The notes under the pieces were generated by a model. The model worked only from the letters and a program-made list of their open reading frames with translations. It ran no database searches and was not told the DNA's origin. DNA of 64,000 nt from Neolentinus lepideus HHB14362 ss-1 (taxonomy: Eukaryota > Basidiomycota > Agaricomycetes > Gloeophyllales > Gloeophyllaceae). Location of the stretch: NCBI GenBank assembly GCA_001632425.1, contig KV425553.1, positions 785,498 to 849,497 of the forward strand. Reading direction: 5' to 3'. Both the position numbers and the translations under genes were made by a program. This document shows, piece after piece, positions 10,135 to 21,080 of the stretch; position 1 is the first letter of the stretch, and each line of letters starts with the position of its first letter.

Positions 10135-11638
10135 ATGGACTTCGGTATCCTAAGCAGCGCAGTCTCTCTGATTAGCCAGGGTAAAAATGCAGTCGATGAG
10201 GTTCTCTCTTTAACAACCATACAAATGCATGTATTGAAACGACATCCTGTCCTAGGTCGATGCGAATTTCGGGGACAGCGAAGACTTGTGTCAAGAGGTC
10301 GTGGCACTTTGGGACAGGATCGACACTCTAATCCAGAGATGTGATAAACAGGCAGTCAAACCGGAGTTACGCCAACGGCTGGTGGAGTTACAAGAGTGAG
10401 TGAAAGTTCATCAGCATTCCACTTCTATCACTAACGATGATTCGGGCACCCCATTATGCACAGTGAAGTAGATCCACTCTTATCGAAGTGCCGTCAGATC
10501 CTACAGTGGAAGGAGCGTCGCGGCGCAAGCGTGCAAATTATTTTGCGCTTTCAGGGAGCAAAGCTGAAGAGGGCCATCAAGGAGGTTAGGACGCGACTAA
10601 ACGGCTTGCTAGAACTTTACAGGGTTTGTATTGCCGATCGCTAGTCGATCCCATCTGATGCATTACTTCTAGCTGGAGGAAACAGTCTCTTCAGGGATGA
10701 ATCAAGACGAGCAAATCAGATTACTGCAGGACCTAAACCACACGCTTACAGACGTCCTCCTGGAGATAAAAACAAACAGATCGTCGAATGATCATGATAT
10801 GATTCCCCCATATCTTCTGCCACCGTCTATCAACATAGCATCCTCCTCGTCCTCTCATCTGTCAGAGGACAGGGCGACGCAGATGGCGCAACAGATACTG
10901 CTAGTAGACGTTGATCAGACATCCAACGATCGTCACAACGTGAATCCCCCGAGGAAGCCTTCATCCGCTCAGGATAACAGAACCGGCAGCACCAAAATTA
11001 CAGCGAAGACCGACCACCGAAATACAGGTCCACCAGAAGGAAGTGGTACACGAAAGTACCAGGACAAAAATACGAAGCCGGCAATGCCAAAGGCCGTGTT
11101 TAAACGTGGAGGTGGGAAAGAAGCTGCGCGGAAAACAGTGGATGTGAAGAAGAGCACAGGAAGTGGTGCTACGACCGGGGATATGGCGAGTCCCAAAGAA
11201 GTTAGTAAACCTACAGGTGCGATCAAGGCAGCCGCAGCGAAGAAAGTGAGTGCCCAAATTACTGAAGAACACAAGGAGCATGCGAAAGACAACCAAAATA
11301 AAGGTGAAATCCAGCCAAATGACAGCGGAAGTGAACGTAGGGACGGATGGAAACGGGAAGCTCAGGGATCCGCGCCGTGGCCCAAGGAGGCGGAGAAAGA
11401 CACCAAAACAATGTCCAGAAAGCCGGAACGAGCATTGTCAGAGCGTCAGCCGAAGAAGCAAGAAGGCCAGGACCCTGCAATGCCCACTACCTCAATCCAG
11501 ACGACGGATATGCCAACGCCAACTATGCCCCGTGGCAGAGGCCGAGGTGGTAGAGGAGAAGGTCGCAGTGGAAACCGCGGCGGGGGAAACGGACAACGTG
11601 GACGAGGCGGTGGACGAGGCCGGGGTCGCAGCGCTTAA
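10135..11638 (+). CDS. Helical-bundle (MLKL/HeLo-like) protein with lysine-rich and RGG tail
   Basis: Four exons (10135-10200, 10256-10395, 10464-10623, 10673-11638) give about 443 residues. The first ~155 residues are helical, starting MDFGILSSAVSLISQ, with PLLSKCRQILQWKERRG and AKLKRAIKEVRTRLNGLL. Their layout is like the four-helix N-terminal domains of fungal MLKL/HeLo-type cell-death proteins (inference from pattern). A disordered Lys/Glu/Ser-rich region follows. The last ~35 residues are an RGG/RG box (GRGRGGRGEG, RGRGGGRGRG) of the type that binds RNA or drives condensation. There is no kinase, NACHT or other effector domain. Exact function unknown. Confidence 0.68.
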
Positions 11639-11820
11639 GAGTTTTTTTCCCTCCTCGGACGAGGATCATGCACTCCATCCTAACTTGAAAGCTATCTCAT
11701 CATGCACCCTTAGGGTACATGATTGATCTTTCGAGACAAGTGAGACGGCGACCCTCTACTATTGCATGTTCTCTCGTGTTAAACCCCTAATACCATGTTC
11801 GAACTTAGCGTCCCTTTACC

Positions 11821-12948
11821 TCAAGAACGACGATCGAGTGCAGCCTCCTTAACAAGTCTCTCTGGACACACCAACCGAAATCTGTCCCCAACTTCCCCAT
11901 ATTCGACGTTTGTTTCCCCTCGTTTATCCCTCCTCCCTCGTTCTTTTTCTTTCCCGGAGACCACATTTTGGATGTATACCTTCGCATCGCGCAGAACCGA
12001 AAGAGCCGGCTTGAATGCCGTGGCATGTCCACAACTGATAAGAACCTCAGTCGGAACCGAGCGCTGCGTCCTCTGGCTCTCGACGAAGCTGATAAGGAAA
12101 TCTATTGTATCCAGCCAGACCACAATGGATCCCTCCTTGGGGAAGATTATGGGTTCGTCTTCATAGAGTGTGTCTCCAACGTAGATGACTGCTTTCCTTT
12201 CATCCCATATTGCCATAGAGTCAGGTGTGTGGCCCGGCGTATGCAGGACGGTCAAGCCAAGATCCTGATGCTTGTCCGACGGAGAACGTCCGGTAATGCG
12301 ATGAAAATGAGGTACCAATATTGGCGCATAACAAGGTACGCGGATGTTCAAGGCATTGCAGAGCGAGTGTTCAGGCAGTGAAGACGGAGAAATGAAGGAT
12401 GGCGAGCGTGATGAAACGACGATTTGTATAAATCCGGACTCGTCAGAAGCAGCGGCGAAAGGCTCGATGCCCACTAAGTGCAAATATATTAGCGTAGATT
12501 CCGGTCAGTAATGTCGCAGACAATATGTGACATCAACGTACATATATGATCGTAGTGACAATGACTGAGGGCGACTACATAGCCGAAATGCCCGTTCGCA
12601 TTCAGCGGCTTGTTGTTGTTATCCGGAATCTCCACGGTTTCGATGAAGTCTCTTAGTCGCTTGATCTCGATATCGGGTCGTGTCGATGCCCCACCACATC
12701 CAGTATCAATCAGCAATATAAAGCCTGCTTCAGGTCGAAGTATCGCATATATGAAAGGACGTTCAGAATATATATCGTCCGTCTCTACGATCAAGAAAGT
12801 GTTCTGTGAGAATGCCGTGCAGGTGAATGCTGATCGGCCAGGATTCAGAGACATCCCAATTGCTCTAGCGCGTGCATGTCGACCAAATTCCTGGGGTAAG
12901 TCGGCACGAGAGCTGAAAAGAGAGGTAGTCACTCACCTTGACTCCCAT
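11821..12948 (-). CDS. Metallo-beta-lactamase-fold hydrolase
   Basis: Three exons (12948-12937, 12890-12542, 12473-11821) give about 337 residues. Exon 1 encodes only MGVK; alternatively translation starts in the second exon. The zinc motif SHCHYDH (HxHxDH) stands near residue 115. Further metal-ligand regions are HTPGHTPDS, YVGDTLYEDEP and SCGHATA, the order expected for the superfamily, and LLIDTGCGG is the strand before the motif. No targeting peptide is visible and no substrate can be named; the closest types are glyoxalase-II-like or lactonase-like single-domain hydrolases. The C-terminal ~40 residues are charged and less conserved-looking. Confidence 0.78.
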
Positions 12949-13187
12949 CTTTTGACTTGAACGTATTTGCAATCAAACGCGAGAGCTACAGTGATTTGTA
13001 GGAGGGCTAATCTCACAATAGCACCCGCTCTTTCCCACAAAGGTTGTTAAGTTATCTCAAACGAAAGAAACGTGTAACCAGCTCGACACCTCGGATCCGA
13101 AGCAAGAAATAAGAATGCATTGAATGATGCAGGCAATATCAAATATACAAAACAAGACACAGATGAAGCATACCACCCACGCATGTT

Positions 13188-14095
13188 CTATCGCCGATTC
13201 TTATAGGGCCTGTTTCCTTGCTCTATCTCGCGCATCAGCATTTCCTTCCAGCTCTCTACGATCGGTGTGTCTTCCATATTCTTGAGTGAACCGAATGGGA
13301 CCGTCTGAACTGCGAGCGGTGCACATTCCACCATAACTGCAGCGCATGCACCCCTCTTCACGCTCTCGCTCTCATCTTGCAGTTGCCGCAGGGCATCGAG
13401 AGACTCTGGCCAAGGTGCGGGCCATGTCATGGCCTCTCCAATATTGACGGTATATGCGTCCATGGCACGAAAGTACTTTCCCGTCGAATTGTCGTGGTCA
13501 CGTCGAGCTTCTAATTTGATGTATAGGACTTGCTTCCGGCTGCGAGAAAGATCTTTGGCAAGCGACAGGGAGTGGATTGTAGCCCACATCAGAAGCGGCT
13601 GGTGGAATTTGACCCATTTCTCAAGACGTTTGTCCAACTCGAACCGACTGATACCATCTGGTAGTAAGAGTGATTCGAGCATCCCCAAAGGAGTGCTGGC
13701 ATGATGCTTGAGTGCCTCAGCGAGAGACTCGTTATTCAAGCAATTTTTCTTGTGAGACTGGGAAATAGAGATAAGCTGATAATGTTATATTGACAGGCAC
13801 ACCGTGACAAGATACCTTCCAGTCGGCTTTTTGACATTCCTTCGAACAATACGCCATAGCCTGCCGTGTATTCAAAGGATTCGGATACTGAGACCTGACC
13901 CAATACACGTGTAGTACGGCAACCGACCTTGCATCTTGAGCATTTCTGCAGAGGCTTTATATCATTACCGACATAGCAATGATGACACTAGGAAGAGCTT
14001 GTGTCTCAGCCATTGTGTACAACGAAAAATGATTCACTCACTCTTAACAGATCCTTCGACGAGATATGAGGGACGTCGCCTTGACGCTCTGACAT
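13188..14095 (-). CDS. MYND-type zinc-finger protein
   Basis: Exons 14095-14042, 13987-13928, 13860-13816 and 13757-13188 join in phase to 242 residues. The small exons encode a complete MYND finger at residues 19-59: CHHC, then CSRC, CSKEC, and H55 with C59 (Cys2, Cys2, Cys2, His-Cys). MYND fingers bind proline-rich peptides and often recruit chromatin factors. The remaining ~180 residues form a helical domain with no SET signature, so this is not a SET-MYND methyltransferase. Such MYND-plus-orphan proteins are common in agaricomycetes. One donor (GTCGGT after exon 2) is weak, but the frame and the cysteine spacing support it. Confidence 0.75.
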
Positions 14096-14546
14096 TGTTC
14101 ACAATTGTGGTGCCCAGCAGTTACAGAGTATCGTCGCGGGGCAAAAGATTTCACAAAGGCTTTTAAATTTGCCGACTGCAGTTGAATACAATACGGTGGC
14201 GTCACGACTCTAGGTGACCATCTAGATCTCTCCAAATCCGTACCTTCATGTTTTGTCCAGGATCTCATGCCTTCTCGATGAAAGAATCCCGCTGTACAGT
14301 AACAACGAAAGCAGAACCTCAGGCTGACATGCAAAGCACCACGGTGCAAACAACTTAGAGATATAGATAATCTGCCATCGGTCCCGGCAAATCATGATCG
14401 GACCGAAAGTTGCTCTCGCAACATTGATCTCTACAATAAACACGAGATGGCAGAAATCGAGTCGAGAAAGAAGACAGAGCAAATTTGAAGCTAACGATAG
14501 ATAATAGAAACCAATAATAATAATAATAATATATGTAACTGATAGA
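14096..14546. other. Spacer between the MYND and Dpb11-like genes with a short TAA microsatellite
   Basis: No gene is seen. An (ATA/TAA)n microsatellite of about 20 bases stands at 14513-14533, close to the 3' end of the BRCT gene. Confidence 0.5.
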
Positions 14547-17500
14547 TTAGAATCCAGCAACTCTCGTGCTTCGCCGCGCAGGATTCTTCCTTCTGGACTT
14601 GCCACATTCAGGCGTATCGTCCGTGTTCACATCAGCAGCGTCTTTAGGATCATCAGCACCAAGAAGAGTCATGAGTCTCCTCTGCTCCGCCCTCTGCGCT
14701 GGGTCCTCGTAAGTAACCCGAACACTGTCGTCCGAGAGACGCGCCACATTGCCTTCAGCAGGATGAATTTCTGCGTCGTCGAAGGAACGCGGCAGAAACA
14801 TGGTGAAGGGATGCTCAAAAGGTATTGATGGTGACGCCGCCCGGGGAAATGGAAGTTCCCCCGAGTTTTGGCGGGAGTTCGGACGAGATTGTCGCTTCAT
14901 TTGAATCAGGGCACAGTACCAAACTCAGCACTTTGAAAAACAACTTACCTTGCAGCGTGACGGGGGCCTGTGCCTCTTGCCATGCTTCGCGGCGATCGCC
15001 TCTTCTTCCTCCGAGGGTCGCTTGCCGAGGAGAGTAGTAAGTTTCGCCTGGAGCGCCCTCGTAGCCTCTGCCATTGGCGACGGCCTGGCAGGCGAGATGG
15101 GCATGCTGCTACTGTGTGGATGCTTCAGCGGCGAAGGTGTATTGGATGAAGGAACAGTCTGTGCCCGATCATCGTGGTCGTGATTATGATCGGAAGACGA
15201 TCCGGGTATGGGCTCTGCACCCAGCAGTTGGGGTGCGGATATCGCTCCTCTCTTCGCTAGCGGAACCGGCCTTGCTCGCAAAAGTGCTGGTTCACCAAAC
15301 ACATCTCCTTCATTTCCGAAGGCAGGCGGAGGAGCAGGTTGGACTGAGTCAAGGTACATTAACGTGTCCTCTCGATGAGCGACGTTGACCGGTTGCGCCC
15401 GGTCACGTCTATCATAGGGCTGATTGTCCAGCGAAAAATCTACAGGCCACAACCTTAGAGGGCTCAATAGACTGACGAGCGGTAGAATAACTTACCATTG
15501 GTGATGTCGACCATCCGTACGTCATGCTCAGGATCAGTTTCTTTTCCCTTCCCTTTCACATCCTTCACTACAACGTTCCGACTATTCTCAGCTATGCTAT
15601 CTGGCTGAGGTTGGGCAGCAGCTTCGTTGGGCGCAGAGACCGTGTAGTCGGCCACGTCGGGTATTATTCCCAATCGCGCTATATCTTCCAGCCACCGCAG
15701 GTCCACCACCGGTATACTCCATTCATTCGCCTTCTCGTACTTGACTCCCGTGGCAGATGGACATAGAAGGTGTGTGGAGCGTCGAGAAAAGTTCGGCGCA
15801 GGGGTTATACCTAGTGAACAGCATTTTAGTGTTAAAACTCGGAGATACACAAGGGCAACCGTACCGAGAGCTCTCACTACCCTTCGCACCCAGCATGCTT
15901 CTGACTCATCGAGCCCAGAAAAGCTGAGATTTATATCCTCGGCGCCTACGACAATTAGCGGAAGATTAAAACGGGTCCGAAGCCAAGGCACCGAAAATTG
16001 CACGTACCAGGCACAGGAACATCAATCTTGAGAGGCGTAAAGACCACTCTTTCATGGGGCGAACAAACTCGCTCCTCGTATATACAGCGTTCCATCCAAC
16101 ATTCTGTCCGGTATTTACTTCTCTCAGCTTCGTCAGCTTCATCCTTGTATAGTTTGCTTCCACTGTCAAGCGATGTTCAGCCTAACCTTATCAATAATAT
16201 GAAATGAATACTTGAATACCTTATTAGTCGGACGACTACGAAGTCCACGTCTTCCTCTCCAGAGCTTGCGACTTGTCCGCCGTAGTCCTCAATTGCATTG
16301 CGGACGTTGGGCGCACGGGCTTCGCCCAACAGGCGGAATTTCATCCCGGAGAACATTCTACAAGGTTTGGCACTGAGAAGAGTGCGATTAATAGCATTAG
16401 GCTCTTCATTCTGAATAGGTGTCACCCGCTGCAGTGGAGTAGGGTGCCCTTGCAAGAACGAAGGGGCAGCCCGTGGAGCAGCCGAAGGAACCCGCATGAA
16501 CAACCCATTACCCGTATTCATTCTATTGGAGCTCGCTCCCTGTGCAAACGAATCTGCTCTTCTGAAACTCGACAGTGCGCTCCGGGCGGGATTGCCATTA
16601 CTATCGCTCGTACTCCGCTCAACTCGTGGAGGACTCTGTACGCGATCGTCGCTGTTCGAGGAGCATGATTGGGACTTCGACGAGCTCCGCAAGAGTTTGC
16701 CATCGACCATTTCGAACCCTCGAGGTTTCAGGAGACTGTGCCAAATCCGGAGGGTGTCAGAATGGACGCGCTTGACTTGGGCGATTTCTTCTTCATCTTC
16801 ATCTCCTAGTGAGTTGCTTTGTAGTGGGGCCTTCGATACATGTTTATTCAGTGGAACAGGATCAGGTGTCGAGGTCGGGTCTGAGCTGGGTGGTGGCGAC
16901 GATGCTTAGGGATATTCAGAACATCAGGGAGGCATTTAGAAGGCCAAGAATCGAGGCTTACGACGTTCCGGCGAAAATCTACGTTTCTCTGGCCGAGGGT
17001 GCGTAACCTTGTAAAGCTCTTCGTCAAATTGACCTGTAAGACGAGACAATATAATGAAATGCACAGGATCAGCCATATGAATATACGAACCCCCAAACTC
17101 CAAACAATCCCAGAACCACTCTTCCCAGACAACCTTGATGTTAGCTCCCTCCTTCTCATTGAATTTCTCCGCATACCGCATTTTGTCGGTAATGTCATCC
17201 CCCGCGCAGAGGAGATGCGTCACTTTGGTAAGACGCGTCAGGTCCTTGACGTATGCACCTGCCAAGTGTCAAAATAACCACAACCACTTGAGCGTGAGTA
17301 CTATCTAATTACCTCCTTCTTTTCTTACAAAGCCTTGAATCTGTCCTCTGTGCTTAGGGTCATCGACACCGGATAATGTGAGAATAATATTGTTGAAAAT
17401 TGGCATTCGGTGTATCCCTAGGCTCTATGGACCAAGTTAAGGCATTTGACGTGTGGTAGTATGCTATGTCTACCACTCACCTCCTGTACATCCACGTCAT

Positions 17501-17986
17501 CACCTCTCAGCCAAACCTCATAGCTCTCCAATATCCATTCCGGCGTCATGATGGGAATCTTGCGTTCCACGGCGCATCGGTACTTGGCTCCTTGGGGTGC
17601 CGCAGCGATTAGATGTGTAACTCGATCCGTGAAATCAGGCGTAGAGAGTGCCCCTAGTTCCAATGCTTTCTTGAAGAGGGCTGTCTAAAATGTGTGGTCG
17701 ATAAGCGGGCTCATGCACGCAGACGTAACTCACCTTTTCCGGGACCCCCGTAGCACATATCACGAAACCCTTGAAAGGTCTCGAACAAAGATCAACGAAT
17801 TGTGTGTTGTCATCCGTTTCGTTCTCCAATAAAGGGTGGAAAGCCTGAGTATTCGATTGACAGCGAGCCTCACGCAACGCAGGTCGTAGTTTCACACCGG
17901 GGACCTGAACAAGACGTGAACAAGTGCGTGCATCCTGCTTACAGTAGACACACCTTATTGGACTTGTTTCCTCGTCTTCCTACCAT
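14547..17986 (-). CDS. DPB11: Four-BRCT replication/checkpoint scaffold (Dpb11/Rad4/TopBP1 type)
   Basis: About a dozen exons run from the ATG at 17986 to the TAA at 14547. The first exons are 17986-17954, 17904-17734 and 17684-17481. BRCT1 lies at about 17790-17490 (RPFKGFVICATGV, DRVTHLIAA, TPEWILESYE). BRCT2 lies at about 17380-17060 (THLLCAGDD, VVWEEWFWDCLE). After a Ser-rich linker, BRCT3 is at about 16350-16010 (CRMFSGMKFRLLG, ECWMERC) and BRCT4 at about 15960-15660 (THLLCPSATGVKYEKA, VVDLRWLEDIA). A basic, disordered tail follows. Two BRCT pairs are the Dpb11/Rad4 layout; these proteins bridge CDK-phosphorylated replication factors and activate the Mec1/ATR checkpoint. The intron before DFSLDNQ uses the acceptor ending at CCTGTAG; the nearer AG breaks the frame. 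Its start is 169 bases from ARV1. Confidence 0.88.
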
Positions 17987-18155
17987 GATAAACAGTTGTA
18001 AGTTATGGATATCGCCAGAGAAGGTGTCGCGACTACTCAAGTGGATTGGAACGCGTATTGTGAGGGGCAACACCATCACGTGCAACCAGCTGAGGGCAGG
18101 TCTTATCGCGTCCGTGCCGCAGCCACAATCCCGCCACAATCCAGCGTCGATCAAC
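17987..18155. promoter_or_regulatory. Bidirectional promoter between the Dpb11-like gene and ARV1
   Basis: Only 169 bases separate the two divergent start codons, so both genes must share this control region. I see no clear TATA box. Confidence 0.5.
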
Positions 18156-19572
18156 ATGCCGGTATGCACAATATGCACACATCCTATTCCCTACTTGTAC
18201 ACCGTCTACGAGTCTGCGTATAACCTGAGGCTCGAACAGTGTGTCCGTCTTTAAGTTGCTAACTCTTCACGATGATCAGACTTAAGACCGTTGCAGCCAG
18301 CATGTCATGTCTTTGCCGACCCCTACGTCGAACACGACGAGCTAACATTAACCTTGGACCTTATCTTACTGAAGAGGGATGTCTTTCGACATCTGCTCTT
18401 CAATAGAGGAACAGGGCCGAGGAAGGCCACCCCAGGACGTTACAGGAATGGTACTGGAGCAAGCCAAGGTGCGAAGGACTCAAACGGGGGTTCTGAAGAG
18501 ACTGAGGGTAGAGCCGCTATGACATCTGACTTTCAGCTGGAGTATGTGGGAGCTATTTTACCTCGCTGTTTTGACGCTAAGACCCGGCTTTTGGCAAAGG
18601 CAGGTCAGGCGACTGCTCATATATAAACTCGGCAGTGCTCTCGTCCTTGTAGACGCCAGTACGTCTATTATCACCATGTTTTCATTGGAAACAATAACGG
18701 GGCTATGTCAACAGTTATCCGCTGGGCTCACCTCCGTCAGTAGAGATCTGCGATACCAACTTTTAGCCTAATCTCATTTGACCTGTAGACCCAGAGAAGC
18801 CTTTAGCCTCAACTAACCTCAGTCTCTGGACAACAGAATCATGCATAACATTCTTACGTATACTTACGGGCTGCCTTGTCGGTGCGTCAGCCAGCGAATT
18901 CGATTGCGTTCTGCACTGTCTAACAGAGAGCCCAGAAACCGTAGCCTTTCATCTCGGGATTATCGCAGCCTGCTACATTGTCATGGCATGTGTTGACAAG
19001 TGGCGGGCATGGCGACACCCAGGGACTGAAGTGTCTGGGATACGCCAACAGTTCAGGCTGGTAGTCCCCAATTGTCCGATATACCCCGTCTGACTGAGAT
19101 ACCTCACAGGTTATCGCATGTGCCCCTCACCTTACTATACTCGTCACTCACAAAGCTCTTCCTACTGCTGCTACTTTCTGTCTGGCGTCCTGTTGTGAGC
19201 AACAACTCGAGCAGTAGAAATTTTAATTCTGAGGCTCCTGCATACTCATGGAACTCTTCCATGAACCACCCAATCATCACCACGGCCCTAGAGATATTTG
19301 ACGAAGACAAACTCGACCGCGACTGGGTTATCCGCAACGTTCTGGGAGGCATGGCAGCTGGCTTCGGCTTGCGAGGTATGCCCGGTGCCGTCTTCTCGCC
19401 TGAAAGTTCGCTGATCGCAACTCTAGTTGTGCTTGATTGTCACCCGATCTTCACTACTCTTGTTATTGTTTTTGGATGGTTCGTGAAGACTACTGTGGCG
19501 ACGTTTGTAAGCGGCTGGGTTGGAGGTGATGTCGAGACCGGTACTGCCTGGTTGGCGTATAGTATCCCTTGA
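18156..19572 (+). CDS. ARV1: ARV1 family ER lipid-homeostasis protein
   Basis: Exon 1 (18156-18242) reads MPVCTICTHPIPYLYTVY... and ends LRLEQC. The second exon starts at 18297 with PACHVFADPYVEHDEL and continues LDLILLKRDVFRHLLFNRG. Together they give the ARV1 homology domain with two zinc-type pairs, CTIC and CPAC. Downstream exons carry membrane segments (LLIYKLGSALVLVDA; VAFHLGIIAACYIVM; LTLLYSSLTKLFLLLLLS) and the conserved DEDKLDRDWVIRNVLGGMA. An intron at 19376-19426 leads to the last exon 19427-19572, ending WLAYSIP. ARV1 proteins sit in the ER membrane and act in sterol transport and GPI/sphingolipid homeostasis. Middle exon borders (about 18460-19110) are not resolved. Divergent partner: the Dpb11-like gene. 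Confidence 0.85.
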
Positions 19573-21080
19573 GAGTCGTAGAATGGTGGTTATTATTAGG
19601 ATGCAATGTATCCGAGTGCATATTAGTGTACATTCTAATGGTTAAAATTCTTTCTATGAAGAGCGTGCCGCCATCTACAGTGATAGCTTGACCTGCCAAG
19701 AGAGGGGTCAATCCTACTGTTCTTAAGTCAAGCGGCCTCACGGTGTACCCTGCACAAATGTCAGATGTGGGTGCAGTAGGAAAGTGCTTTCGATTAGAAT
19801 CAGCTTGTTGAAGGCTCCACAATGACGAAAGCAAGAAAGGTCAACGTGTGCATCGTAGCGGAGGCGTACCCGAATCTTGTTATCGGACCCAGACAGGCTT
19901 GTCACAATTGTCCAACCCAATTACAGCGCGCCGACAGCTTGGACGTCCATAGCATGGGGGTTGGCCGACAGCACTGGCGCGCCACAAAATGAACCCCCGC
20001 CGCTTCCGAGTCGCGACATGTAGTGTGCAATGGAGTTAGTACATAACGGTTTCAGGCTACTCGCTTGTCCTAGTTTCGAACAGGAGGTAAGTACTTATCT
20101 CAAAAAGCGTACCTCATGCCTTCATGCGTTGCGTCCTAAGCAGCTGGGTGTACTTGACATGCATAGGGCTAAACACCCAAGGTACACCATTAAGCTTGGA
20201 TCTGAAGCTTGAAAGAGGCCTGGGCTCAAGTCCAAACGAAGATCTCTGTACTTACCACTGCTTTAGACTCATAACCAACCTTTCACTACGCCATCGAACC
20301 AGAATGTCGATGGATTCACTTTAATCCCAAGGGCGCGCTGGAAGGATGGTCAAGAGTCATGCACGTGCCCGCCAGTGCCAGCTTGAAGGGCCTCTCGCGT
20401 AGACGCGCCTTATGAAACAGTTGTGGCGATAGTTCTGGCAAGTGAATGATGTCTAGGTGCTATTGACGTCCTGAGGAGTGAGCTTGGCGGCTGGAGTCGG
20501 GGATGAGTCAGGACACTACGACGCAAACTGGCAGACAACTCACCAGAAGAGGCCCAAAGATCCAGTTATGCAGATGGAATTGGGTACATCTGCTTCAGGC
20601 AGTGCAAGTTCGAACAACACCAGAAGAAACACCTCACTGATCGGTAGGACGTCGGACGGTAGGACGTCAGACCATTCGTCTGGAAAAAGCCTGTCGAAGG
20701 TATGAAAGAGCTCATCTCCCTGCCGCCACCGTTCTCTGCTGGGTTCAAGTACAAACAGACCAAGGTACGGAACGAAGGCAAAGGCGAGAAGAAACAAACT
20801 GTGCACCATTTCTGGCGAAATATATTGCAATCATGACACGGCATGAGTGGAGGATGTAGTGCAAGCACGGATGATGATGATGGTCAACAGTAACTGATGT
20901 TATCGATACAATCATGGTAAGGCTCTTAGACAATAATTCAGCGACGCAAAGATGCGGCATTGCACACAAATGTTACAGTCTAAATCCTGCTATGTCTAAA
21001 CGTCAATACGGCAAACCACTCTTGGCGGTAAAGACAACTTACATCCTGCAGCGCCAAAGTAAATCGTAAAGCCGTCCCGA
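19573..21080. other. Spacer between ARV1 and the RING gene
   Basis: No confident gene. A short dehydrogenase-like relic is noted at 19655-19760 on the minus strand. A small direct repeat of an 11-base GGTAGGACGTC unit occurs near 20643-20668. Other frames are short and unassigned. Confidence 0.4.
19655..19760 (-). pseudogene. Possible relic of a short-chain dehydrogenase C-terminus
   Basis: On the minus strand, just after a CAG that looks like a splice acceptor, the frame reads GQAITVDGGTLF. This is the conserved near-C-terminal motif of short-chain dehydrogenases/reductases. I find no Rossmann start, YxxxK or other SDR block upstream, so only a fragment seems to be left. Confidence 0.3.
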
